NCBI RefSeq assembly: GCF_010667645.1
Contig: NZ_WHZV01000001.1
Coordinates: forward strand, 732,866-778,732
From: Bifidobacterium platyrrhinorum
GTDB lineage: Bacteria; Actinomycetota; Actinomycetes; Actinomycetales; Bifidobacteriaceae
DNA length: 45,867 bases
Reading direction: 5' to 3'
A program made the position numbers and the translations under genes. Under the pieces are notes generated by a model. The model had not been told where the DNA came from and searched no databases. It saw only the letters and a list, made by a program, of their open reading frames with translations. Below, one piece after another: positions 34,678 through 43,141 of the stretch. Each line of letters begins with the position of its first letter. Position 1 is the first letter of the stretch.

Positions 34678-35378
34678 GTCCGCGGCTCCCTGATGGGGGC
34701 GACGGTCAGCAGGCCGCACCCGAATCCCTTCGCCCGGCCGAGACCGTGACAGAGCGTGCGGCGGAACAGATCGGCGTCGGTCACCGTCAACCTGCCGTCG
34801 TATACCGCGGTGGTCAGGGTCACCGTCCGGCCTTCGCGCGTGAACCGTTCCCGATGCCGCTGACTGACGATCACCGAGGGGTCCCCGTTGTCGTCGGACA
34901 GAAGCTCGAAACCATGCGCCTCCGCACGGGAAACTAGCCAGTCACACTGCTGGCTGACGGTGACGTGCCCTTGCAGTTTGCCGACGATGCCTTCACCGTT
35001 CGGCTTGGGGTTGCGCCCCTTGTCGACTCGGGCCCGGCGCACCGGATTGGCCCTCAGACGGAACTGCCAGTGCTGTCCGACCGCGATGCGCGACAGCAGC
35101 GGCGCGTAGTTCTTGCTTTCCCATTGCACGTGCATCGGCCATCCAGCCTGTTCGATGATATGCGTGAGGTCGGGGGCCTCCGGGCTGACCACGTACAGCC
35201 AGACGCCTTGATCGTTCGCCAACGTGTCCAACCGCCATAGGATACGACCCTCTTCCCCGTCGCGGACGGCTCCGGGCGGGAACGCGGCCTCCACCGCGGC
35301 ATGGGTACGATACGGCGATGCGATCAGCTGTCTCGCGCCTTCTCTGGCCATGTTCAATGGCACACGTGAAATGAACAT
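34674..35378 (-). CDS. cas6e: CRISPR pre-crRNA endonuclease Cas6e
   Basis: Cas6e (CasE) cuts the repeat hairpin to release crRNAs and stays bound in Cascade. The 234 residues show two ferredoxin-like halves. The start MFISRVPLN is typical, and GHGLGRAKGFGCGLLTV-like glycine-rich loop at the C-terminus is the family hallmark (here GLGRAKGFGCGLLTV). It starts 12 bases after cas5e and its stop overlaps cas1. Confidence 0.94.
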   Translation of the reverse strand: MFISRVPLNMAREGARQLIASPYRTHAAVEAAFPPGAVRDGEEGRILWRLDTLANDQGVWLYVVSPEAPDLTHIIEQAGWPMHVQWESKNYAPLLSRIAVGQHWQFRLRANPVRRARVDKGRNPKPNGEGIVGKLQGHVTVSQQCDWLVSRAEAHGFELLSDDNGDPSVIVSQRHRERFTREGRTVTLTTAVYDGRLTVTDADLFRRTLCHGLGRAKGFGCGLLTVAPIREPRT

Positions 35379-35390
35379 GATGATTGGCTC

Positions 35391-36152
35391 CTATGCGAAG
35401 TTCATGGGGTCGTCGTCGCCGGTGGCGTCGAAGGTCGGCGGTGCGGAGGTCCCACCCCGGGCCGTCGACCTATGCGCCCCTCCCCCGGTTCCGGGATTGT
35501 CGATCCGGTAGCGATGGACCGCCCGTCCCGCGTACCGTCGATCCGTCTGGCTGAACGTCACCGGCAAATCCGCCTGCGTCGCGGACGGTTCGTTCTGGGA
35601 CGCGTCGCACACGATCTCCAACGTCTGGTCCGGGTACCGGCGTCGGTACCATGCCGAGGCACGCCACGGCTCCCGTTCCAACGCCTGACGGACATCGTCA
35701 TACTCATCGTGGATGCCCAAGGTGACGGGGAACACGGGCGGGCAGGACCGCCTGCCCAGGTACAGCGGCCATCGGGGCGACCGCAGCGCCTGGTCGAGCG
35801 CTTCGAGTACGGACCGCTCCGCCCCCAATGCGACCAGGAACCGCGCATCGGCCAGATAGTACCGGTAGGTCAGCGGCATGGTCTTCTCGTATTCGCGGGA
35901 ATTGCGTTTCCGGGTCAGGGATTTCTCCGTCTGGAAATCCGTTACGATTCGCCCGCGTTGCTCGACGCGTACAGCGAACGACAGGTTCAGCAGATCCTCG
36001 ATCGGGTCTTCGCGGACACGTCCCTGTGCGCAGGCAAGCAGTCCGATCACCCCGCTTTTCGTCGGCTCGGTGCGGGTCTCCCTGCGCACGAACCGCGACG
36101 AATCACCCCAGGACTGCAATGGCCCCGCGAGCTGCAACAGCAATACGCTCAT
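35391..36152 (-). CDS. cas5e: CRISPR Cascade subunit Cas5e
   Basis: Cas5e (CasD) caps the 5' handle of the crRNA in Cascade. The start MSVLLLQLAGPLQSWG is the signature N-terminus of I-E Cas5, followed by RRETRTEPTKSGVIGLLACAQG. ATG 36152 lies two bases after the cas7e stop. The 253-residue protein has a Gly/Thr/Pro-rich C-terminal tail of about 40 residues beyond the family core. Sequence in the same frame upstream of 36152 is an implausible Arg/Gly-rich shadow of cas7e. Confidence 0.94.
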   Translation of the reverse strand: MSVLLLQLAGPLQSWGDSSRFVRRETRTEPTKSGVIGLLACAQGRVREDPIEDLLNLSFAVRVEQRGRIVTDFQTEKSLTRKRNSREYEKTMPLTYRYYLADARFLVALGAERSVLEALDQALRSPRWPLYLGRRSCPPVFPVTLGIHDEYDDVRQALEREPWRASAWYRRRYPDQTLEIVCDASQNEPSATQADLPVTFSQTDRRYAGRAVHRYRIDNPGTGGGAHRSTARGGTSAPPTFDATGDDDPMNFA

Positions 36153-36154
36153 GG

Positions 36155-37291
36155 TCACTCCCGGCCGGACAGCGCCTGCGTCAGGGCTTCCTTCAGTTCT
36201 GATCGCAGTGCGGGGAACGTCACGTGCGCACTCACCTCGTCCAGTTCGTCGACCGGTTCGTCCGTGGTGACGTTCCACGCCTGCACCGGCTGCTCGCCGT
36301 AGGCGTCCTGCACGAGCTTGAGTTTGCGCCCGAGTCGTACGGCGGCCTGACGGGAGACCGACGATCCGGCCTCGCCTCGAACGGGGTCCTCGAATGCGTC
36401 CACGACGTTGATCGGCTGGGCGTCCCGCAGCATCACCACGCAGGTTCCCGGCAATGTGCGGTTGGCGAAGGCGTTCTGCTTGCCGGTCGGCATGGAGCGG
36501 ATGAACGCCTCGACGAACGCCGCGGCGCCTTCGACGGCGGCCGTCACGTCCCGCAGCTGCTCGTACAGCGAGTCGACGTCCAACGTCGCGTACCGGTACA
36601 GCGTGGACGAGTTGAACCCGACGGTGTCGATCATGGCGGCGCCGGCGTTGTCGTCCGAGGCGCAATCGTCGACGGCAGTGAAGTAATCGTATTCGGGGGT
36701 GATCGTGTCCACGGAGATCGCGTGGGCGACCTGCGCCGAGGCGTCGGTGTTGAGGTCGGGGGCGTCGGCGAGCATACGGCCGAACAGGGCGATGTCGACG
36801 GCCTGGGTGCCATGGAACACCGCTCCGACCTCCTTCTTCATCGCGGCGGACGGTTTGCCGGTCACATCGATTCCGGAATCCTGCCATCCGATCGCCACGT
36901 CGGCCAGCTGCTCGATCTCACGGTGCGCGATGAAAATCAGGTATCCCGTGGCCAACGTGCCTTTGTCCTTGCCTGCACGGTCCGATTCCCTGACGTCGAC
37001 GCCGGTCGCGGACAATGCGCATTTCGCCAACATCTCTGCGTCATCGGCGAGATCGGGCCTCTTGGCGATGATCGCGTCGCGGATCAGCGAGACCGCGCCC
37101 TTGGTGCGCACGCCGAGGCGGCTGGAATCCAGCAGATCGGGAAACATCTCGCGCATGGCGCGCTTCCAGGCCTGAGAGGATACACGCGAACGCAGCGTGC
37201 CGCCGTAATGCGCGGTCTTCGGGCTGCCGGTGTCGTCACGGTTGATGTTGCTCGGTGGCACGTTCTGCAGGTCATACAGGTCGATGAACAT
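36155..37291 (-). CDS. cas7e: CRISPR Cascade backbone subunit Cas7e
   Basis: Cas7e (CasC) polymerises along the crRNA as the Cascade backbone. The start MFIDLYDLQNVPPSNINRDD and GGTLRSRVSSQAWKRAMRE are diagnostic. PTGKQNAFANRTLP and the C-terminal region are also as expected. The 378 residues are normal. ATG 37291 is preceded by GGAAAGGA; frames further upstream are out of character. It follows cse2 after 95 bases. Confidence 0.96.
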   Translation of the reverse strand: MFIDLYDLQNVPPSNINRDDTGSPKTAHYGGTLRSRVSSQAWKRAMREMFPDLLDSSRLGVRTKGAVSLIRDAIIAKRPDLADDAEMLAKCALSATGVDVRESDRAGKDKGTLATGYLIFIAHREIEQLADVAIGWQDSGIDVTGKPSAAMKKEVGAVFHGTQAVDIALFGRMLADAPDLNTDASAQVAHAISVDTITPEYDYFTAVDDCASDDNAGAAMIDTVGFNSSTLYRYATLDVDSLYEQLRDVTAAVEGAAAFVEAFIRSMPTGKQNAFANRTLPGTCVVMLRDAQPINVVDAFEDPVRGEAGSSVSRQAAVRLGRKLKLVQDAYGEQPVQAWNVTTDEPVDELDEVSAHVTFPALRSELKEALTQALSGRE

Positions 37292-37386
37292 GGTGGTCCT
37301 TTCCTTCATGGGTTTCAATGATCGTTGTTGCATGGGCTTCGGGTGGCGTATGGCCGTCCCGCCGGCATAGGTCCGACGGTATGGGT

Positions 37387-38022
37387 TTAGGAACGCCGCG
37401 ACCGCGTGCCCGCATCGGAGGAATAATCCATGCTCCAGCGCATGAACACCTCGCCGCGGGCTTCCGGGAACTGAATCTGATAGAGATCCTGCGCGAGAGA
37501 GCGATAATCAAGCGTGATCGCCCCATCGCCGGCGGTCCGCATCAGCATGATCAGCGACCGCACGTTGCGCACCACACCATTGAAGTCCGGAGCGGCTTCA
37601 ACGGCCTGCAGACGACGTTTCACGCCGTTTGCATGTTCCGTATCAGGGTTGATGAGCCTGCATGCACGACCGAAGGTCATGCGATTTTTGCCCGCATCCT
37701 CCGCCCCCTGCGCGACGCCGCTCCTTCTGGATTGCTGATGGAGTGCGTACAATTCCAACGCGGTTTTCGCAGCACGAAGCGCAGCCGGATCCTCTTCGGC
37801 GGAGGGCAGGGTCTGCGGCCAGTCCTCGAACAGATCCGCACCGATCGACATCCACACGGGGGCGCCGCCGTCGAGGTCCCGTCGCAACCGGGCGAGCGCC
37901 GCCCGGGACGACGGCGTGCCTCCGTCCCGCCTGGTGTATTCGTTCTGCAGCTTGAAGATCCTGCCGTTGACGAAGTATCCCAGATCCTTCGCCACGTCAC
38001 GGGAGAAGAACCGCCTCATCAT
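37387..38022 (-). CDS. cse2: CRISPR Cascade small subunit Cse2
   Basis: Cse2 (CasB) is the small helical Cascade subunit that stabilises the displaced strand. The 211-residue protein is longer than in E. coli (160), with features ARLRRDLDGGAP, ALYALHQQS and TFGRACRLINPDT. The start ATG 38022 overlaps the cse1 stop and has AGGAG five bases upstream. Confidence 0.92.
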   Translation of the reverse strand: MMRRFFSRDVAKDLGYFVNGRIFKLQNEYTRRDGGTPSSRAALARLRRDLDGGAPVWMSIGADLFEDWPQTLPSAEEDPAALRAAKTALELYALHQQSRRSGVAQGAEDAGKNRMTFGRACRLINPDTEHANGVKRRLQAVEAAPDFNGVVRNVRSLIMLMRTAGDGAITLDYRSLAQDLYQIQFPEARGEVFMRWSMDYSSDAGTRSRRS

Positions 38023-39719
38023 CGTGCTCCTTTCCTGTCAATCTCGATATCGGTGGAGAATCCGCCCAATGTCTTGTTCAGGCCGCCTAGGAACAATCGC
38101 CGTGCCCGGGCGGCGGTCATCATGCCCAACCTGCCCGTATCATGTTCGGCGAACGCCGACACGTTGCCGTCCGATAGGTATTCGTCTCCAATGGCAAGCA
38201 GCACCCGATGCACATCGTCGAGCCATTCGTCACGATAGGACTCATAATCCTTGTCCGGGGTGAATCCGGCCAATCGGTCGCGGAATAATCCGTCCAGACG
38301 TGAGTAGGCGTTCTCTCGGACACGTTCCGAAGCCGCCTGCGAACGTCCGCCGGTCATACGGCTCCCTGCGGAGACCTGCAGATTATGCACGTAGTTCGTC
38401 AGCGTGACATCCACGGCCTCACGCGTTTTGTCGATGACGTGCACGGCCGCATTGATCGCCTCGTAATCCTTGCGGGCGAAGGCCAACGGCAACTGCAACA
38501 CGTCGTCGATTCCGGTCTCGTACACGCTGCTTTGGGTGCCGTAGGTCATGCCTTGCGCATGGACGGAGAACGTCGACAACAGGTGATCCTCGCTCAGACA
38601 CCCCTCACGTTGCAGCTCCTCGACCCATCGGATGACGCCGGGGCGCAGATCCGACTCGCCCACCGCGACCATAGGAGCCAGACCACGCCAAAGCGCCTTG
38701 CCCGCATCATGGGTGACCGGCATGAGCGGCGGGGAAGACAGGCCGAGTTTCTTCTGCTGCGGCACACTGAGTCGCCAGGCCGTCATCTTCTCGCATTCGT
38801 CGGTGTTGTATGACGCGATGACGTCACCGTAGCAGTTCACGATGCCGACGATGCGGCTGCCATCCTCATTCGGCACCAACCGCAGCCGCCGGGACTGGAA
38901 CGTCAACGCATCCACCGGACCGGTGAAGGATGTGCGCACCGTGATATCCGGGCCTGACGACTCCTCGAACTCCCATGGAGGCACGTCATCCTCATTGCCG
39001 AACATCCTCACCGAATTGTTCCCGGCGTCATACAGGCACCAGTTCAGCATCAACGTGCGGAACAGGTTGTCGCCCTCAACCATTACCGGCCCCAGGACGC
39101 CCAGCCATCCGGTGCCCGCCATGCCTTTGGGCGCGTACACCTTCCCCTTATTGACATGCGTGTTGCCTGCCACCGGCGTCTTGATGCCGGCGGTGTCGTA
39201 CGACTGCAGGAACACGAGCCAGCGGGCCGCTTGGGCAAGATCGACGGACTCCAATGATTCGGCCGACCGCATGGAGAACAGGAACTTGTCCGGCTTCGGC
39301 ACGTCCGCAATCATCTCGCTGATGGGGTCATACGCTTTCTTGCCGCTGTACGTCAGACCGGGAACCTGATAGAACGGGCATTTCGGATCGAGCAGATAAA
39401 ACCGGTCATGGAATTCATCGAAGTATCTCTCAAGGACGTCCGCATCGAACGATGCACGATCCCACATTCTGCGCCACTCATCCCGCATCCGCCCACGACC
39501 GGCTTCCGGATCGCAGTACGCACAATACAGAATCGCCAGCAACAGGCGTTCCAACGGTATGGTCTGCTGCGGAAGGTCGCCGGAAATCGAGCGGATGCTC
39601 GCGGCTTTGCCCAAGACGTCACGTATGGAGAATTCCTTGACGTCGCCGTCCACGAGCACACATGGCATCCAAGGTTCATCGAGAAGATTGAATCCTCGCA
39701 TATGGGAATCGTCCGTCAT
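38019..39719 (-). CDS. cse1: CRISPR Cascade large subunit Cse1 (CasA/Cas8e)
   Basis: Cse1 is the large subunit that reads the PAM and recruits Cas3. The N-terminus FNLLDEPWMPCVLVDGDVKEFSIRDVL is characteristic, as is LLLAILYCAYCD and FYQVPGL. The 566-residue length fits actinobacterial I-E systems. The start is either ATG 39719 or ATG 39701, since neither has an ideal Shine-Dalgarno; GGA of AAAGGAC abuts the first. A clear promoter lies 60-90 bases upstream, so cse1 heads the operon cse1-cse2-cas7e-cas5e-cas6e-cas1-cas2. Confidence 0.93.
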   Translation of the reverse strand: MTDDSHMRGFNLLDEPWMPCVLVDGDVKEFSIRDVLGKAASIRSISGDLPQQTIPLERLLLAILYCAYCDPEAGRGRMRDEWRRMWDRASFDADVLERYFDEFHDRFYLLDPKCPFYQVPGLTYSGKKAYDPISEMIADVPKPDKFLFSMRSAESLESVDLAQAARWLVFLQSYDTAGIKTPVAGNTHVNKGKVYAPKGMAGTGWLGVLGPVMVEGDNLFRTLMLNWCLYDAGNNSVRMFGNEDDVPPWEFEESSGPDITVRTSFTGPVDALTFQSRRLRLVPNEDGSRIVGIVNCYGDVIASYNTDECEKMTAWRLSVPQQKKLGLSSPPLMPVTHDAGKALWRGLAPMVAVGESDLRPGVIRWVEELQREGCLSEDHLLSTFSVHAQGMTYGTQSSVYETGIDDVLQLPLAFARKDYEAINAAVHVIDKTREAVDVTLTNYVHNLQVSAGSRMTGGRSQAASERVRENAYSRLDGLFRDRLAGFTPDKDYESYRDEWLDDVHRVLLAIGDEYLSDGNVSAFAEHDTGRLGMMTAARARRLFLGGLNKTLGGFSTDIEIDRKGAR

Positions 39720-39762
39720 GTCCTTTCGCCGATCCTTCCCGTCGTCTTCGGTGACGACTCCG

Positions 39763-39810
39763 GTTGACTTGACGTGATTCAGGATAACTTGTCTTCGTAA
39801 AAAAGTCAAC
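39763..39810. promoter_or_regulatory. Inverted repeat flanking the Cascade promoter
   Basis: GTTGACTT (39763-39770) and AAGTCAAC (39803-39810) are exact reverse complements, 32 bases apart, enclosing the -10 and overlapping the -35. TTGACGTGA and TCAACGTGA run past each arm. The arrangement suggests two half-sites for a repressor, unnamed. Confidence 0.4.
39781..39809 (-). promoter_or_regulatory. Promoter of the Cascade-cas1-cas2 operon
   Basis: On the minus strand TTGACT (39809-39804) and TATCCT (39786-39781) are separated by exactly 17 bases, five of them T. It is the clearest sigma-70-type promoter in the window. Transcription would begin near 39774, leaving a leader of about 55 bases before cse1. 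It makes the Cascade operon independent of cas3. Confidence 0.7.
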
Positions 39811-39934
39811 GTGAGTGGTCAAGATTTTGTATAACCCCTTTCCCCATCACAATGAGGAACACCACATAATCTTGCCCACTCACTGGGTCATCCCTCAGCG
39901 GAGGGACGATCCCATTTTCGTCGTCACCACCGAC

Positions 39935-42900
39935 CTATTGATCACCCTCCCGTTCCACGGACAATCCGGCACGGCGGTCGTACCGGACAACGAAACCATT
40001 CATCGAAGTCATAAGGCCGCTGTTCCCGTCACCCTCCAGGAAAATGGCGAGTCGCCCGGCAAGCCATGGGGACCCCTTCCACATCTCGGTTTCAGCATCG
40101 CACCCATGTTCCAGAGCGCCAATAAGCGCATCGATATCCCCGTCTTCATATCCACTCATCACAATCGGCAGGCGCACGGAGCATTGGGAGATGAGCAAGG
40201 CCAAACGATCATTCGGAACCGAATCCGCAGGCACTGTGGCACCGGGTTCAATGCCATGCTGCTTATCCCCCACCCATGGCAGCAAACGGATGGAATCACC
40301 GTCCCGGCGCAACAGCATGACCTCGACCGTCTCCTGCGTGTCGCGCACCGCACGCTGCCCTTTGTCGTCATCGACATCATCGATCGCCGTGGTTTTGAAC
40401 CAGTCGACAAGAGTCTCCTCCTCGCCGATCATGCCCTGCAACGACTTGATGCGATAATGCCGCGCGCGTTCGCGCTTCTTCGTCTGCGTGTCCGTACGCG
40501 AAACGACGGCCTTCGCATACGATTCACGCCATGCCTCGGGAATCGTCTCTTCCACGCGTTCGCCGTACGCCAGTCGTACGGTGGACGCGATGTCCTTGGG
40601 CAGGGACGCCTCCATCGATGCACCTGGAGCACCCAATCCCAGCACTCCCAGAGTTTCCAATAACGAGGCCTCCTCGTAAACGGTCCGTACGCCGCCATCG
40701 AATCGGGGGATGCCCGCATCCCATTCGGTGATGCCACGGATATGGCAGGATGCGGCACGAAGCGGTATGGGCCTATCCTGCTGACCGGCTCCTCGCACGT
40801 GGCGGTGCACACGTCCCAGCCGCTGCATAAGCAGGTCGACCGGAGCGATGTCGGTGATCAGCGCGTCGAAGTCGATGTCCAACGATTGTTCAAGCACCTG
40901 TGTGCCGACGACGATCAGCCGTTCGGGACGTCGTCCGTTCACCAATGTGCTTCGTGGTCCAAGCAATTCACGTAGCTCACGCTCGTTGTCCATACGGTCC
41001 ATGTCCATGAATCTGGCATGCGTCAAACGAATATGCTCATCGCCGTATCGTTCGGACAACAACGCCGCCACGTGCTGCGCGCGAGGGACCGTATCGCAGA
41101 TGATTCCGATGCAACCTCCGTCCCGCAGCAATCCATCAAGCAAGGAAATCAGGGAGTCATCGTCATCCGGCATCATCCGGCACATCACGTGTAGTGTCCG
41201 GCCGGACGGTTCGACGGCTTGCATTCGCAACCGGCCACCGGATGAATAGGTGATCAGCGGATACGCCTCCTCGCAGGACGTATCGGAATCAGATGCCACG
41301 ATAATCGATGAGCTGCCGTCCGACGCGTTGACGTTCGATGCGACGGCACCGGATCGACTACGCGAACGCCGCCTGTACCGGGTCTGACGTTTGGCACCTC
41401 CATCCTGTGTCGGGGAAGGAGCATTCGCCCGTCCGCCACTCTCCCTCCCACGCAGATAGGCCTCCGCCATCTCCTTGCGCTGCCGCTCCGGCAGCGTGGC
41501 GGACAACAGAATGACCGGCGTACGGAACCCTCCCAGCCATTCGAGGATGCGCTTCAGATACTCCTGCATGTACGCGTCATAGGCGTGGCATTCGTCGATG
41601 ACGACCACCTTGTTGGCGAGCGCCAGCTGTCTCAACACGACGTGCTTCATCTGCAGGGCGCCCATGAGCACCTGGTCGACGGTGCAGATCAGAAAGTTGG
41701 CGAGTACGCCTTTCTTGCGTCCCCACATCCACTCGGACACGACCGTTTCAGGGGATGCCGCGTCACGCCGCGTCTTCTCCTCGCCCATGTCTATGGATGA
41801 CCAGGCCGACGCCATGTTCCGCGAAGCGGCGATGATGCCGCGGAACTCCTCGTTGAGCTGCGCCTTCCCATGCGCGAGCCATACGGTTTTCTCGCCCGTT
41901 CCCGGTTGCGTCGGCAAGGAGTCGATCCATGCGTGCGCCCTGCCGAACATCGCGTCGGTGGTTGCCATGGTGGGCAATGCGACGCATACGCCTCCGCAAC
42001 CGGTCCGTTGCGCGAGCAGTTCCGCCGCGGCGAGCGCCGCTTCCGTTTTCCCCTCCCCCATCGGCGCTTCGATGATCATCAGTCCGGGATCGTCGGTTCG
42101 TGCGGCGATGGTCGCGGCCTCGCGCTGCACCGGTCTCGGGGATGCTCCCTGCGGCAAGGAGAAACGGTTCCTGAACCATTCATCCAACGTGGAGTCGTCC
42201 ATGTGCAGGTCGTCGGCGACGGGATGCCATGGCGTACACAGATGCAGAGTACGCCACGCCCGATCCGCACGACGACGCAGACCGTCCCAGGAATGCACAT
42301 CATCGTCCTGGGTCTCGCCGAACCCGCTCAATGTGCCCGGAACAGCGATTAAGGGGAACATGCCTTCATCGCTGTTGCTCGCCATCCAATCGGCCATGAT
42401 CACCGCGCCCGTCAGCAATGCTTCGGACGATGCTTCCAACCGCCGTGCTCCCAATCGGGCCATGTCGTCGGGAGACAAGCCGACTCGTCGAATCACGAAT
42501 TCCAACAGCTCACGCTGCACAGGCTCCCATAGATCCTTCGCTTCATCGTCCCATCCCACACGGATCGGTTCCCCACGCCGGGCCTCATCCAGCCGATGCC
42601 CGTCGGGCGGAGTGCCATGGTGTCCTCCGACCACGCTGGCGTATGATCTCGCGACACCTAGCGGCCATCCGTATGTCGTGGTCAGATGCCGTTCGAGGAT
42701 GGCCTGTCCGGCAATCGGGTGGGACGGTTGGCTCGGGTTACTGAAATCACGGATCGGCAGTCCCGCCCGCTCCGGAAGCCAAGCCAGCGATGCAGGCGTC
42801 CCGTCAGCCGAGATATCGAACCGTATCGGCTTGGATTGGAACACAGGGGTGGCTTTGCCGATATCATGCGCACCGGCCAACAGCAGATATACCCGATGGG

Positions 42901-43141
42901 CCAATATCTCATCACCGATGCTCCGCACGAACATGGCCTTGGTGCTGTCCGGAATCCAATGATCCCATAGACGCGCGGCCATGCCGATCGAATCGGCCAT
43001 ATGCACATACAGCGGCAGCCAACGGCTTCCATCGAATCTGTCCGTTTTGCCCCACAGCATGCGTGCACGGCGGGATAACGACACCTCGCCGTCGTTCATC
43101 GACGTCCCGATGGTTTTTTCAATAGGATGCGACTCACTCAT
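39935..43141 (-). CDS. cas3: CRISPR nuclease-helicase Cas3, type I-E
   Basis: Cas3 degrades target DNA recruited by Cascade. The N-terminal HD nuclease has H47, HD (92-93), H141 and HH (174-175); the SF2 helicase has Walker A APMGEGKTE (about 359-367), DECH (about 516-519) and LLSATLP. At 1068 residues it is longer than E. coli Cas3 (888), partly because of an Arg/Ser-rich insertion at about 568-620 after the SAT motif. ATG 43141 is chosen because GGAG lies about eight bases upstream and the start overlaps the SWIM gene by eight bases. It is separated from cse1 by 215 bases with the Cascade promoter. Confidence 0.96.
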   Translation of the reverse strand: MSESHPIEKTIGTSMNDGEVSLSRRARMLWGKTDRFDGSRWLPLYVHMADSIGMAARLWDHWIPDSTKAMFVRSIGDEILAHRVYLLLAGAHDIGKATPVFQSKPIRFDISADGTPASLAWLPERAGLPIRDFSNPSQPSHPIAGQAILERHLTTTYGWPLGVARSYASVVGGHHGTPPDGHRLDEARRGEPIRVGWDDEAKDLWEPVQRELLEFVIRRVGLSPDDMARLGARRLEASSEALLTGAVIMADWMASNSDEGMFPLIAVPGTLSGFGETQDDDVHSWDGLRRRADRAWRTLHLCTPWHPVADDLHMDDSTLDEWFRNRFSLPQGASPRPVQREAATIAARTDDPGLMIIEAPMGEGKTEAALAAAELLAQRTGCGGVCVALPTMATTDAMFGRAHAWIDSLPTQPGTGEKTVWLAHGKAQLNEEFRGIIAASRNMASAWSSIDMGEEKTRRDAASPETVVSEWMWGRKKGVLANFLICTVDQVLMGALQMKHVVLRQLALANKVVVIDECHAYDAYMQEYLKRILEWLGGFRTPVILLSATLPERQRKEMAEAYLRGRESGGRANAPSPTQDGGAKRQTRYRRRSRSRSGAVASNVNASDGSSSIIVASDSDTSCEEAYPLITYSSGGRLRMQAVEPSGRTLHVMCRMMPDDDDSLISLLDGLLRDGGCIGIICDTVPRAQHVAALLSERYGDEHIRLTHARFMDMDRMDNERELRELLGPRSTLVNGRRPERLIVVGTQVLEQSLDIDFDALITDIAPVDLLMQRLGRVHRHVRGAGQQDRPIPLRAASCHIRGITEWDAGIPRFDGGVRTVYEEASLLETLGVLGLGAPGASMEASLPKDIASTVRLAYGERVEETIPEAWRESYAKAVVSRTDTQTKKRERARHYRIKSLQGMIGEEETLVDWFKTTAIDDVDDDKGQRAVRDTQETVEVMLLRRDGDSIRLLPWVGDKQHGIEPGATVPADSVPNDRLALLISQCSVRLPIVMSGYEDGDIDALIGALEHGCDAETEMWKGSPWLAGRLAIFLEGDGNSGLMTSMNGFVVRYDRRAGLSVEREGDQ

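Noticed and set aside
39815..40663. Plus-strand frame overlapping the Cascade promoter and the end of cas3
   Set aside because: Mostly opposite cas3, no recognisable domain, and it would run through the promoter of cse1.
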